From the NCBI RefSeq assembly GCF_000027005.1, contig NC_012965.1, forward strand, positions 793,001-857,000: a DNA stretch of 64,000 bases. Reading direction: 5' to 3'. The position numbers were made by a program, and so were the translations under genes. Of this stretch, positions 30,588 to 40,261 are shown piece by piece. Numbering within the stretch: the first letter of the stretch is position 1; the number at the start of each line of letters is the position of its first letter. Origin of the DNA: Komagataella phaffii GS115 (Eukaryota; Ascomycota; Pichiomycetes; Pichiales; Pichiaceae). The notes beneath the pieces were generated by a model. That model ran no database searches and was not told the origin of the DNA. It saw only the letters and a list, made by a program, of their open reading frames with translations.

Positions 30588-31601
30588 ATGGAAAATCCTC
30601 TTCAGATTATTGATATTTCAAACATAGACATCCCTACTGCCAGAGAGGTTGTGAGTGCTGCTGGTTCTCAAGGGTTCCTAATGTTAGAGGGCCATGGGTT
30701 CTCTCAAGAAGAAGTGGCTGAGCTTTTCAAAGTCTCCAAAGGTTTCTTCGAAGAACCACTGGAAGAGAAAAAGAAATACACTATTCCTGCCAATGACAAC
30801 CATGGCTATACCACTTTTGGCGGAGAGAACTTGGATGAGTCTAACCCTGATAAACCCCAAGGCGACCCTAAAGAAGGTTACAATTTCAGTAACCTGAACC
30901 TTCTAGAGGGCACATGGAATGGCTCTACTCCTGAGTACTTTCAAAATTCAGAACATGCTAAAGTTGTCCAATCTGTGATCAAGAAGCATTCTTTATTGGT
31001 TCACAAACTGCTGACTTTATTCGCCATAGGTCTTGAAATAGATAAAGAAGCTGGTGGCGCAGATTGGTTTGTTCAACGTCATAAATTGACTGATCCAAGT
31101 GGGACAACATTCAGACTCTTGCATTATCCATCCCCTAAGTCTCTCAACCCGGAAGAGACCATCAGAGCAGGAGCCCACACCGATTACGGGGGAGTAACAC
31201 TTCTTTTTCAGCAGGATGGACAGGCCGGTCTTGAGATTCACTCGCCCTTAACAAAAAAATGGACCCCTGTGCCATTCGTGGATGCCTCTGCCCAGTTCAA
31301 AGAAAAAGGAGCTGCTGCACCTATAATTGTCAACATTGGGGACCAATTGAGTTATTGGACGAACGGACTCTTAAAGTCTACTGTTCATCGTGTCAAGTTT
31401 CCTGAAGAATCTGTAAGGGAGGGGAAATCTAGGTACTCTATTGTCTTTTTTTCTCATCCAGCCGATGATACCTTGTTGGAACCAGTTCCTTCACCTTTCA
31501 TTAGAGCTGTCAACGGTAGAGGAGCTGGAGCTCAATCAAAGGCAATCACCGCCAAAGAACATCTATTGAAGAGATTGGCAGCCACCTACGGATGGTATTA
31601 G
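30588..31601 (+). CDS. 2-oxoglutarate/Fe(II)-dependent oxygenase, isopenicillin N synthase-like
   Basis: Encodes 337 residues. The fold's metal triad is complete: H197 and D199 in GAHTDYGG and H267 in STVHRVKF. The 2-oxoglutarate-binding pair R282 and S284 follows in SRYSIVFF. The N-terminal DIOX_N-like part (GFLMLEGHGFSQEEV, then SKGFFEEPLEEKKKY) is typical of the plant/fungal IPNS-like branch. The enzyme should hydroxylate or oxidise a small molecule using O2 and 2-oxoglutarate in the cytosol. The substrate cannot be read from the sequence. It is a single, well-preserved gene with its own TATA box; nothing around it forms a metabolic cluster. Confidence 0.9.
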   Translation: MENPLQIIDISNIDIPTAREVVSAAGSQGFLMLEGHGFSQEEVAELFKVSKGFFEEPLEEKKKYTIPANDNHGYTTFGGENLDESNPDKPQGDPKEGYNFSNLNLLEGTWNGSTPEYFQNSEHAKVVQSVIKKHSLLVHKLLTLFAIGLEIDKEAGGADWFVQRHKLTDPSGTTFRLLHYPSPKSLNPEETIRAGAHTDYGGVTLLFQQDGQAGLEIHSPLTKKWTPVPFVDASAQFKEKGAAAPIIVNIGDQLSYWTNGLLKSTVHRVKFPEESVREGKSRYSIVFFSHPADDTLLEPVPSPFIRAVNGRGAGAQSKAITAKEHLLKRLAATYGWY

Positions 31602-31772
31602 AACAATGGATCTGTAAAACTATTTATTTTTGTTTATTAATTAGGGGATAGTTCAGTAGAGGTAAACCAAGGGCCACTGCTAGGTTTAGCCTTCCCTAGT
31701 AGACTCAACTGAAACTTTAGATTTTTCGCACGCGCTCTTCTCTCCTGTCAACTCTCTGCCACTTTTTGGATC

Positions 31773-33155
31773 ATGGGACTAAGGACACGGGCGTCTTCAA
31801 CCTTACGCAATGTAGATGTCATGTTGCTACTGCTCGCGTGGTGTGCTGTATTTTGGTTTCATCAAACTTATATACCGAGAAAGGTAATAGAGCAATGTTC
31901 GTTCCATCAATCAAATTCCACAACTTTCACGGTTCTGATGATAGCGGATCCCCAATTGATTGACAATCATACCTACCCCGGCAGGAACAAGATATTGCTG
32001 GGTCTATCAAAGCATACCGTGGACACATATTTAACACGAAATTTCAGGCATTTAATAAGCACGTTGCATCCAGATTCTGTAATGTTTGTTGGTGATCTGA
32101 TGGACAATGGGAGATCATCAGAGGATAACTATTACGAAAGAGAGTATTCCAGGTTCAAAAATATTTTCCCTGACTCAGACTCTTATGAGATGTTGACAAA
32201 TGTTCCAGGAAACCACGACGTAGGTTGGGCCAACGGCGTGAAGAAACACGCTGTCGGGAGGTTCAATATGCATTTTGGGGAATCAAACACTGTAATCACA
32301 AGAGGTAATCATGAATTCATATTCTTGGACTCACTATCACTGTCGAACACTAATGATGAATCTATTTATGGACCTTCAAGCCGCTTCATGCAAGAATTCA
32401 AAAACAGACGGAAGGACAAACCTAGGATCTTACTTACACATGTTCCACTATTCAGGAATCCAGATATTGATTGCGGTCCTATGCGTGAAGGTGGTAAATT
32501 TCCTCTTACTCAAGGTTATCAATATCAAACCGTATTAGACAATGAACTTTCTGAAGAGATTTTAGCTTCTTTCAAGCCAGATTTAATACTGACGGGAGAT
32601 GACCATGACTACTGCGAATACAACCACGAGTATCACGTCAATGAAACATCATATATTGCGAAGGAAATCACCGTGAAATCCATATCTATGGCCATGGGTA
32701 TTCAAAGACCTGCAGTCGAACTACTAACACTACAAAACGAGAAGCTTTATTTCTCCATATGTCATCTTGAAAGACCATACAGAGAAGTGATAACTTATGT
32801 TCTACTTGCCGCTCTTACTGTCGTTATCATATTCTTCTGGAATAACACTCACATTAGAGGACGAAGATACCAACCATTAGCTAATAGGTCAATCAGAAAC
32901 AAATTGGCAAATTATGTGAAGGGCATAGAAGTCGACAATTTTGGACCTGCTACGACAATACTTGTGGGCCAGGCTGATCAAGAAACTCCTGCGTCTAATA
33001 ATTTTGCCACAAGCTGGTGGAACCTTAAACACCACACTAGAGCTCCGATTGGCAGTTCACTGTTTACCAAGCTAAACTTTGGAGTATTCATTAAAAAGTG
33101 TGCTATCATGTCTTTATGTGTTGCAATCTTGTACATTAATATGGTAGGTATCTAA
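31773..33155 (+). CDS. CDC1: Cdc1/Ted1/PGAP5-family metallophosphoesterase
   Basis: Encodes 460 residues. Members are Mn2+-dependent, membrane-anchored phosphodiesterases of the early secretory pathway that trim ethanolamine phosphate from GPI anchors. An N-terminal membrane segment (about 15-31) is followed by the calcineurin-like motifs: D59 in MIADPQ, D108 in GDLMDN, GNHD at 146-149, LLTHVP, and a GDDHDYCEY motif near the end of the domain. Two hydrophobic stretches follow near residues 338-356 and 440-458, giving a membrane-bound C-terminus. Yeast has two such genes, CDC1 and TED1. I favour CDC1 because SDH4 is adjacent (YDR182W and YDR178W are close in S. cerevisiae), but this is not decisive. 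It converges on SDH4 with only 13 bp between stops. Confidence 0.75.
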   Translation: MGLRTRASSTLRNVDVMLLLLAWCAVFWFHQTYIPRKVIEQCSFHQSNSTTFTVLMIADPQLIDNHTYPGRNKILLGLSKHTVDTYLTRNFRHLISTLHPDSVMFVGDLMDNGRSSEDNYYEREYSRFKNIFPDSDSYEMLTNVPGNHDVGWANGVKKHAVGRFNMHFGESNTVITRGNHEFIFLDSLSLSNTNDESIYGPSSRFMQEFKNRRKDKPRILLTHVPLFRNPDIDCGPMREGGKFPLTQGYQYQTVLDNELSEEILASFKPDLILTGDDHDYCEYNHEYHVNETSYIAKEITVKSISMAMGIQRPAVELLTLQNEKLYFSICHLERPYREVITYVLLAALTVVIIFFWNNTHIRGRRYQPLANRSIRNKLANYVKGIEVDNFGPATTILVGQADQETPASNNFATSWWNLKHHTRAPIGSSLFTKLNFGVFIKKCAIMSLCVAILYINMVGI

Positions 33156-33168
33156 AGAACTGGTTTCA

Positions 33169-33657
33169 TTAAGCACCCCACAATTTCTGAATCAAATCAA
33201 ATATACCATTATTTTCCGTTTCCAAAACGTAAACACCATACAAACTAAGACCTGTAGCAGCATCCAACAAGTACAAGGCCATCTTGTGCCAAACTCCGTA
33301 CACTCGCTTCGGGATATAGTCAATGATACAAGACTCGAATCCTGCTCTGCAATGGAACACAAGCAGCACGCTGAATATGGAGTCAACCAGAGGATACTCC
33401 GCTCCTGCAGCAAAAGGTGTTATAAATAAAGGAATCATTGCAATTGTGATGATTTTTTCATAGGTCCAATGGTAACCACCGTGGAAATGGTCAGGTTCTG
33501 GAGGAACATATGCGTCATTGACTGTTCCAACTACGTAACCGGGAGGTTGCTCCTTCAACTTTAGCTTTGAGAAATCTGGCTTCAACGAGATGCACCTTGA
33601 AAACACTTGTGGTCTGAATAGGCTTCTGCGAGTTAAAATTGGGTTCAATCTGAGCAT
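33169..33657 (-). CDS. SDH4: Succinate dehydrogenase membrane anchor, small subunit (CybS)
   Basis: Encodes 162 residues. It is part of respiratory complex II in the inner mitochondrial membrane and contributes to the ubiquinone site. The N-terminus is Arg-rich without acids (MLRLNPILTRRSLFRPQVF), a presequence. Three membrane helices follow (about 66-85, 91-108, 122-145). The CybS core HCRAGFESCIIDYIPKR (102-118) holds the conserved Asp-Tyr pair D113-Y114. Tim18 and Shh4 are related proteins; the adjacent CDC1-like gene favours SDH4. About 205 bp separates its start from the SBE2-like stop upstream. Confidence 0.87.
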   Translation of the reverse strand: MLRLNPILTRRSLFRPQVFSRCISLKPDFSKLKLKEQPPGYVVGTVNDAYVPPEPDHFHGGYHWTYEKIITIAMIPLFITPFAAGAEYPLVDSIFSVLLVFHCRAGFESCIIDYIPKRVYGVWHKMALYLLDAATGLSLYGVYVLETENNGIFDLIQKLWGA

Positions 33658-33862
33658 TTGGGGTAGGAAGCAGGAAGCGAGTAAGCTTTTTTTTTCCTGC
33701 GCATTTCGTGGAGTGATGGTGTTGGCGCTTATGTAATAGATGAATTCCTACAGAGGGAAGAGTATAACAATACTGTCAATGGTGTATTGTTGACCTACTT
33801 AAATACTATACATCCTTGAAATTTGTGCTGTTCCACCGACAGAAAAAGGAATGTTCAATATG

Positions 33863-35722
33863 TCAAACCTTTGAATAATAATAATACAACCGTTCCCAAA
33901 ATTTAGAGTCCACTTCAATCGTGAAATTTTGATTCTCTTTAGATAGCAAATCAGAGATTTGGCTAAAACCATAATGATAGTGCAAATAAACTGTGATAAA
34001 TAATGCGTAAAGCAATCGATAATCCTCTGTCAAAATAAATAACTCCAAGATTCGAATCATGTCATCCTTGGAAAAATGATTCAAAAGTAATTCGTTGAAT
34101 ATAAACTGGAAGTTTAACACTTCAGAAGATTGCGTCTTAAATGTTGTATATTGATCCTTGGCAACTCGGTGTTTAATGAAAGAAACTATCTTGGAAACCT
34201 TTCTGTCAAACTTGCTGACAAACGCCCCGCTACGGAGATTTGCATTAAGAAGTCTCATTATCTCAAATACGTCATTATTGGAAAATCCAGGTAGAAGGAA
34301 AATAGTAGCAATTATAGTTTCATCACCATTTTTCAGATCTTGATTACTTTTCGATCTTGCTGTAAGAATCTGATTTAACCTCTTCATAGATTCCTCAGAA
34401 ATATCCTTTGGAAGTTTCTTCAATATCAAATGGTCCATCTTGATTAAGTCATCATACTCTTGATATTTTTCAGGCACCACTTTATCTCCTTTCATGTCCG
34501 TCAAAAACTTTATCCAGACTTGACTTTTCAATTCATCCTGTATGGGGAATTTCCATGTGTTTTTGACCACTTCATTCTTGTAACTTGATTTCCATGTTTC
34601 GTGACTGAGTATATACGGTAATCTCTCCTTCCATATTAATAAATCACGCTCACTTTGGCGCCTGATAGAAACCATCCTTTTTTGCTTTCTTGCAGCAGAA
34701 TCAAGCATGGCAGAGGCCTGCTTCTCATGCCTCTTGGCCTCTTTGAAACTCTTGGGCGGTAACCATAACGGCCTAGTTTTGCACAATGTATCCAGCTTTT
34801 CTTTAGATATAAGGTCTAGCTTCTCTAATCCTGCATCTTCCACAGTTTCGCTTCCGCTTGGGAGTTTTAGCTTGTTGTATTCTTTTCTCTTCAAAAGCTC
34901 ATTTTGAACAAAATTCGTAGAACTATTCTCATAAAATTTAGTTAAATTCTTGGCTTCCGGAGACAGGGCATGAAACTTCCTTTCATAATTCTCTATTGTG
35001 GGTGTGGAAGGTTCGCTTCCATCGCTGAATTGTTCTAATCTTCCTGGGAGAGGAGACGGAGGCATACTTTGAAGATCGTCTACGCTTTGTAAAGCCAGCT
35101 TAACTATTTTTGCTGGCATATTGTTTGATCCATAGAAAGAAAGAGCGCATCCATTGGTCACAGGAACATTGTACATGAGTTGATCATCAGGAATTTCATC
35201 ATCAGAAAAACTGACTGGGATCTTTTCGGCTTCCATTTGTGACTTCCTCCTTGACACTGGTTTTGGTTTAGGTTTCGACTTCATAGTAACTAATACTGGA
35301 GTTGAGTGAGCCACTCTGGAGTAGAAAGGCCTGTTGGCCAAAGGTGGTGGATCATTTGAAGCTAAGGTGGTCATGGTTAATGAAGCTGTGTCGATGGAAG
35401 TATTCGACCGAGAGCATTCTGAATCTTCACTTTCGACACCAGATGTACTTCTCTTCAAAGTACCGGTAACATCAGGACGCCGTACCTTAATTCCTAGTCC
35501 ACTATTTATCTGTGTATTGGAGCCCAGCCTTCTGACGCTGGTATAACTCTTCGAACGTCCATTCAGCAGACTTGACGGAGAAGGATGCTTAGTGTGCTTG
35601 GCTCCCCGTTTATCTTCCATAAACACCTTGTCGTCCTCCAAGGAGAGTTCGTTGAACCCTTCCTCAGGGAGACTTTGTAGGGATACTGATGAAAAATTCC
35701 GTGTGCTTCCTATCGTGCTCAT
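33863..35722 (-). CDS. Sbe2/Sbe22-like protein (bud growth, Golgi-to-wall transport)
   Basis: Encodes 619 residues. The N-terminal 300 residues are Ser/Pro-rich and disordered with basic RRxS-type sites. The C-terminal half is helical and starts with KTRPLWLPPKSFKEAKRHEK, then SAARKQKRMVSIRRQSERD and WKERLPYILSHETW. The WKFPIQDELKSQVWIKFL part recalls a TBC/Rab-GAP-like fold but lacks a recognisable IxxDxxR arginine finger. I link it to fungal Sbe2/Sbe22, which act in polarised wall growth, from remembered motifs only. It is shorter than the roughly 860 residues of the S. cerevisiae pair. A divergent TBC protein is the alternative. Confidence 0.5.
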   Translation of the reverse strand: MSTIGSTRNFSSVSLQSLPEEGFNELSLEDDKVFMEDKRGAKHTKHPSPSSLLNGRSKSYTSVRRLGSNTQINSGLGIKVRRPDVTGTLKRSTSGVESEDSECSRSNTSIDTASLTMTTLASNDPPPLANRPFYSRVAHSTPVLVTMKSKPKPKPVSRRKSQMEAEKIPVSFSDDEIPDDQLMYNVPVTNGCALSFYGSNNMPAKIVKLALQSVDDLQSMPPSPLPGRLEQFSDGSEPSTPTIENYERKFHALSPEAKNLTKFYENSSTNFVQNELLKRKEYNKLKLPSGSETVEDAGLEKLDLISKEKLDTLCKTRPLWLPPKSFKEAKRHEKQASAMLDSAARKQKRMVSIRRQSERDLLIWKERLPYILSHETWKSSYKNEVVKNTWKFPIQDELKSQVWIKFLTDMKGDKVVPEKYQEYDDLIKMDHLILKKLPKDISEESMKRLNQILTARSKSNQDLKNGDETIIATIFLLPGFSNNDVFEIMRLLNANLRSGAFVSKFDRKVSKIVSFIKHRVAKDQYTTFKTQSSEVLNFQFIFNELLLNHFSKDDMIRILELFILTEDYRLLYALFITVYLHYHYGFSQISDLLSKENQNFTIEVDSKFWERLYYYYSKV

Positions 35723-36741
35723 CCAGTAAACCTTAGGGAGAGGTGGGTAGTTTTGATAACGAATGTAGAGGGATGGAGTTGAGGACTGATAGAGAGAAAA
35801 GGCTTAATGGGCGCGAGGCATAAGGCTTGATGCGATTATTTACTGGGTAACAGCTACAAAGTAGCAGAGATCTGCCACCAGCTTATTCGTTCCCTAGAAA
35901 GAATAGACGCGACGGTCCGGCTTTCGGAACCCACCGGAACAATATAGTGATATAAAAAAGCCGACTTGTCAAGGCGTAGGGTGATGAGGGATGTAATATG
36001 TCAGTCTCGTTAATTCAAAGCTTCGGAGTTCACTTAAAGAAATTTACTTCACCTAGGTGCTAGAGGTTACCGTAGGACAAAAACCCCACAAATTATGCTC
36101 CAACGGTTGAGAAAACTCGGCTGATACTTTTAATGGAATTAGCGTGGACTAATTGTCTGGAGACAATGCGGTTATGATTACCTTCGGTAGGCCATCGGCG
36201 GGCCAGATACCGTGATGGTGGAAGTTGTTACTGTCACGTTGACCCAAATAAACGAGCAGCGAGAAAGAATTCGAAGGTTGCTCTGGTCATAGTAAAGTTT
36301 TGAAGTTCGATTCAGGTTGTACGAGGGGAGCTAAGGGATACACACGATAAGTAGTACGCATTCCTGGTGTGCTGTAACGTATATAGCCAGGCAATCGTAG
36401 GCAGCTGTAGCTTCTCTTTAAATTTCAAGATAACTGCAGGAATGTCGATAAATGTTTGCTAGACTACAGTTTATGCGTCTAGGCGTCTGGAAAATCACTG
36501 TTTGAGGTTTAGTGTGCAGGTGTTGCACATTCTATCCTCTCGGGCTGCACGCACCCAGATTTTCCTTATTCTTGCCTGTTTTTCCTATCCATTGTTTCTA
36601 CTTCACAAAGTATCCTGACTTCTTACTTGTAATTTTATTACGTAATCAAGTAGAGTTTCTTTTTATAGGAAAACAGGAGGTTTTGTTTTTCTAACCACTA
36701 GTTCCCCCATCTCATCACCTTATCACAACCAACCACCAACG
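35723..36741. promoter_or_regulatory. Divergent promoter between the SBE2-like gene and SUR2
   Basis: About 1 kb without genes. At 35913-35937 five CGG/CCG triplets cluster (CGGTCCGG, CGG, CACCGG), the pattern bound by zinc-cluster regulators. The SUR2-proximal 100 bp is T-rich, as in a yeast leader. No RNA gene is seen. Confidence 0.5.
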
Positions 36742-37800
36742 ATGGACAAGTTCAGTCAGTATATCCCCAAAAACACGACCGGATTTCTCAACCAGCCATA
36801 CCCTCCAACTTCGGTTGTGATCAGGCGGCCTGACTTGATTCAAGGCGTTCCTGACGGCATCTTAAGTCTCTGTGTTCCGATCGTATTGTACTGGAGCTAT
36901 TCAACTTTCTTTCATATTGTGGACACTTACGAGTTGGCAGAGAAATACCGAATTCATCCGTCTGAAGAAGTTCTTCAACGTAACAAAGTCACGCTAAGGG
37001 TGGTAATCCAAGACGTCATTGTACAACACATTATTCAAACGTTAGTCGGTTTAGTTTTTTACAAGTTGGACCCTGTCCCCACTACGGGATACGAACAAAG
37101 AGAAATGTGGTACTTGAAACAGAGACTGCCGCCTTTTTTCAAATGGAATGACACGATAGCAAACCTTTTTGTATATTATGGTTATTGGTATGGTTTATCT
37201 GCTACAAAAATTATCATTGCTTTCGTTATCATCGATACATGGCAATTTTTTTTGCATCGTTTAATGCATGTGAATAAAACTTTATACCGAAAGTTTCATT
37301 CTCGTCATCACAAGCTGTATGTCCCGTACGCTTTTGGAGCCCTTTTCAATGACCCATTTGAAGGATTTCTCTTGGACACTGTTGGGGCAGGCCTAGCTGC
37401 CATATTCACAGGACTAACTCCCAGGGAGTCCATGGTTCTATATGGTTTTTCTACTCTTAAAACTGTGGATGACCACTGTGGATACTCTTTGCCTTTTGAC
37501 ATTTTCCAAATCATATTCCCTAATGACTCCATTTATCACGATATCCATCACCAACATTTTGGAATCAAATCTAATTTTTCTCAACCATTTTTCACCTTTT
37601 GGGACAAGTTTTTTGGTACAACATTCCATGGGGTCGACCAATATAAGCAGTCTCAACAGAAGATCACTCTGGAAAGGTACAAAGAGTTCTTGGCCTCTAG
37701 ACAGAAATCACGCATTCAAAAACAACAACAGCAACACTCCAAGGTTGAACGCTACAGCGACAGTGAAGATGAACCGGATCACCAAAAGAAAGAACAGTAA
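36742..37800 (+). CDS. SUR2: Sphinganine C4-hydroxylase
   Basis: Encodes 352 residues. The ER enzyme hydroxylates dihydrosphingosine or dihydroceramide at C4 to give phytosphingosine, using O2 and cytochrome b5. It is a membrane di-iron protein of the fatty-acid hydroxylase family. The histidine boxes are HRLMH (172-176), HSRHH (186-190), DDHCGY (243-248) and HDIHHQH (266-272). Hydrophobic segments lie near 36-58, 92-107, 138-168 and 213-235. The N-terminus PKNTTGFLNQPY and the basic, Gln-rich then acidic C-terminus are hydrophilic. It converges on MHR1; the two are also adjacent in S. cerevisiae (YDR297W/YDR296W). Confidence 0.96.
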   Translation: MDKFSQYIPKNTTGFLNQPYPPTSVVIRRPDLIQGVPDGILSLCVPIVLYWSYSTFFHIVDTYELAEKYRIHPSEEVLQRNKVTLRVVIQDVIVQHIIQTLVGLVFYKLDPVPTTGYEQREMWYLKQRLPPFFKWNDTIANLFVYYGYWYGLSATKIIIAFVIIDTWQFFLHRLMHVNKTLYRKFHSRHHKLYVPYAFGALFNDPFEGFLLDTVGAGLAAIFTGLTPRESMVLYGFSTLKTVDDHCGYSLPFDIFQIIFPNDSIYHDIHHQHFGIKSNFSQPFFTFWDKFFGTTFHGVDQYKQSQQKITLERYKEFLASRQKSRIQKQQQQHSKVERYSDSEDEPDHQKKEQ

Positions 37801-37887
37801 TTTAATATAGTAATCATGTATTGTATGGAAAATGAATGATTTTTGTTTTAACCACTAATATTTAATATTTTTCTCTATTTACAGTTT

Positions 37888-38502
37888 CTATTGTAGCTTT
37901 GATGTTGCCGCTCGTGCTTGGTTCAGGCCAATCTCTGCCTTCGACTTCTCCTTTATATCGTTTAGGACAACAGTACGGAACCTAGGATCTCTCAAATCCA
38001 TCTCTTCATGGGTTGTCAGATCTTTATTCCAATACTTTTCATCACCTCGTCTCCACAAACTTTCCCAATATATCTTTGAGGGCATGTTAAACTCATCTAT
38101 CACTGTGGAGAGATCGGCAACAGCTTCTTGTGAATGTACGGGTCTAAATTGGGCGCTGAACCAGATATTACCATCTTTGTTCCTTCTTCTCATGGCCATT
38201 GCCTCCTCTTTCTTAGTAACTTGTCTAAGATATCTAAGTTCTACCAAAGCATGGTAAGCCTTGAGAGCATTGTCATAATTGTGAAAATCTGCTACGGCCA
38301 TACATCTCCAAATGTCACGTCTCTTCTGTGGTTTACGGTCTTGCCAGTTGGGTCTCCAGAATTGTTGCTTGATTTGGTAGTTGGAGATATGAGGAAGTTG
38401 AGAGTATAACACCTGGTTGGTTTCAATGTTTCGAAAAAGAAAAACTTGTGGAGCGAATCCGTTCTTTTGAATCCACTTGGCCGAACGCAGCTTAGTTGAC
38501 AT
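37888..38502 (-). CDS. MHR1: Mhr1, mitochondrial recombination protein / mitoribosomal subunit mL67
   Basis: Encodes 204 residues from the ATG at 38502. In S. cerevisiae Mhr1 pairs homologous mtDNA strands and is also counted as large mitoribosomal protein mL67. The match is clear: SAKWIQKNGFAPQVFLFRN, YSQLPHISN, WRPNWQDRKPQKRRDIWRC, ALVELRYLRQVT, NIWFSAQFRP, SQEAVADL and KIYWESLWRRGDEKYW. An upstream in-frame ATG at 38631 would add 43 residues (247 in total). That ATG overlaps a TATAAAA box, and S. cerevisiae Mhr1 begins near the downstream Met, so I prefer 38502. The GPHR-family stop lies 160 bp upstream. Confidence 0.9.
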   Translation of the reverse strand: MSTKLRSAKWIQKNGFAPQVFLFRNIETNQVLYSQLPHISNYQIKQQFWRPNWQDRKPQKRRDIWRCMAVADFHNYDNALKAYHALVELRYLRQVTKKEEAMAMRRRNKDGNIWFSAQFRPVHSQEAVADLSTVIDEFNMPSKIYWESLWRRGDEKYWNKDLTTHEEMDLRDPRFRTVVLNDIKEKSKAEIGLNQARAATSKLQ

Positions 38503-38630
38503 TATTGCTGGGTTCCAGTTGCGGATGACTCGTGTAGAGGTCTGTTTCAACAAATTTTCGTTGAAGGGAAGTGATTTGTGGTGGTGTGTGGATGGACAAT
38601 TCGAACGGAGAGGGAAGAAGAAAGCTGCCA

Positions 38631-38637
38631 TTTTATA
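38631..38637 (-). promoter_or_regulatory. TATA box of MHR1
   Basis: On the minus strand the sequence reads GGATATAAAATGG; TATAAAA shares its last base with an in-frame ATG. It lies about 130 bp before the preferred MHR1 start at 38502, a normal yeast distance, which argues that the overlapping ATG is not in the mRNA. Confidence 0.65.
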
Positions 38638-38662
38638 TCCACATTGGGTTTATCTCGATTAT

Positions 38663-40261
38663 TTAAAGCTCCTTCTCCAACAAGATTTCTTCATCATATA
38701 TTTCATCCTCGTTGCCAAAGAAGGAGGAAAGAAGTAGTATGACTAGTGAAACCGTACAGCTTGTTGCAAAAACCTTATCGAAAAGAAAATCCACGCGAGC
38801 TCCATTAAAATAAGAGGATTTGCCCAAAAATGAAACGAAGCTTTTGGAGAGTGATTCAGGAATGTTAGTTTTCAATAGTACTAACGTAGATATTGTGTAG
38901 ATACCTAGTGTTTCCGAGATAAATAAACTTCGAAAAACCGACTTGTTGTTTGTAGAATCTGGTGAAGAAACTGAAACCGATAAATGTGAGGGGAGAGCTT
39001 TTTTGATCGAATGAAAAGTTGAATGAAGACTGGAAATCGACGATGCAAATAAGCCCAATGATAGCAGAAACGTTATTTGGTTAGTCAATTCCTTTTCATC
39101 TGGCTGAAAAGACGAAATATTCAAGGAAACTATCAATTTGGATAATGTTGCTGATAAAGCGTCAGATGCCACATTTGGCTCTTCATCGCTTGGTCTTGAA
39201 TAGGTCTTGTAGTAGCTCACAGGGATTTTGTATAACAGTACGCTGGTAAACTTGTAAACACAATATATGGAGAAAACCTTCGTCCACATGATTCCAATCT
39301 TTCCTAGAAATGAGTCTTTGTTTTTCTGAACCTGATATTTCTCATACAATTGGTGAAGCTCTTGCTTCAGTGAGTCTCTCATAGATGTCAGAGATTCAAC
39401 TTCTATGCGGCTGTAATTGCTATCGTTGCTAGAGAAACTAAACAGCCTGAATCTCGAAGCCTTCGGTTTAGTCTCTAAACGACTGAGTTTGGTATTTAGT
39501 TGGTCTTGAATAGACTCCAACTGTCTAGCCTTATTCTTGAGATCCAGCACAGATATGTATTGCTGATCTTTTCTGTAAGCGTTGTAGGGGGTTGAAACAC
39601 TGATGATTCCAGATAGTGCGCCTAAGGACATGATTCCCAGTAAAGCCAGTTGGTTCAAAAATCTGACCAGATATCCTTCACCTGAGTCATCTATCCAAAA
39701 GAATGCTTTTTTCAAAAATTGCAAGGCAAGTAGCCAAATAACTGTGATGGCCATCAAAAGAACAGCTTTTATGTTACTATTGAACTTGAACTCTCGGCGA
39801 AGTTCCCAATTGTTGATAAGATGGTACACAAACAACATTGGAACAACAAATATCAGGAAGAAAACTAGCAGCGGCAGTGAAAATTTCCATATAACTATTT
39901 TCGAATCAAGATCAAAGAAGCCTTGAATCTCAAATAGAACTAAAGAAATGACCATCAAACTTGCACTCACCACAATGCTAAAAACCAGTTTAGCAATATA
40001 TACCATGGGTGTATACTCATTGGGCAAGACTGTTTTCTTGTCATAGTAACCCTCCAGAGAAATAGTGGTGATAGTTTTCAACTTACTCATATCGACGTGG
40101 GTTAGGCCAAAGAGTTTGGGAACTAATGGATAGAGCACTTTGGAACTCCAGAAAAAATAGAAAGTTGCCAATCCAAGAAGAGGTATAATACCAAAGAATG
40201 ATACCCCCGTCGAGCCGGGTTCCTGGCCGAATTGCTGTAAGTCGTTGGGTTCTGTTTCCAT
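38663..40261 (-). CDS. GPHR/GTG (GPR89) family multi-pass membrane protein, YHR078W-like
   Basis: Encodes 532 residues with about nine hydrophobic segments: five before residue 240, and four more in the C-terminal half (about 330-350, 400-420, 445-465, 500-520). The family signature is visible as GALSGIISVSTPYNAY (about 226-241), directly followed by a coiled-coil loop (LDLKNKARQLESIQDQL, then SLKQELHQLYEKYQVQK) before the second membrane block. Animal GPHR is a Golgi anion channel needed for acidification; plant GTGs were proposed as abscisic acid receptors; the yeast member is uncharacterised. Length is close to S. cerevisiae YHR078W. The cellular site is inferred. Confidence 0.85.
   Translation of the reverse strand: METEPNDLQQFGQEPGSTGVSFFGIIPLLGLATFYFFWSSKVLYPLVPKLFGLTHVDMSKLKTITTISLEGYYDKKTVLPNEYTPMVYIAKLVFSIVVSASLMVISLVLFEIQGFFDLDSKIVIWKFSLPLLVFFLIFVVPMLFVYHLINNWELRREFKFNSNIKAVLLMAITVIWLLALQFLKKAFFWIDDSGEGYLVRFLNQLALLGIMSLGALSGIISVSTPYNAYRKDQQYISVLDLKNKARQLESIQDQLNTKLSRLETKPKASRFRLFSFSSNDSNYSRIEVESLTSMRDSLKQELHQLYEKYQVQKNKDSFLGKIGIMWTKVFSIYCVYKFTSVLLYKIPVSYYKTYSRPSDEEPNVASDALSATLSKLIVSLNISSFQPDEKELTNQITFLLSLGLFASSISSLHSTFHSIKKALPSHLSVSVSSPDSTNNKSVFRSLFISETLGIYTISTLVLLKTNIPESLSKSFVSFLGKSSYFNGARVDFLFDKVFATSCTVSLVILLLSSFFGNEDEIYDEEILLEKEL

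Noticed and set aside
33863..34700. SBE2-like protein as an active TBC Rab-GAP
   Set aside because: The C-terminal fold is TBC-like in feel, but the catalytic IxxDxxR and YxQ motifs are not visible.
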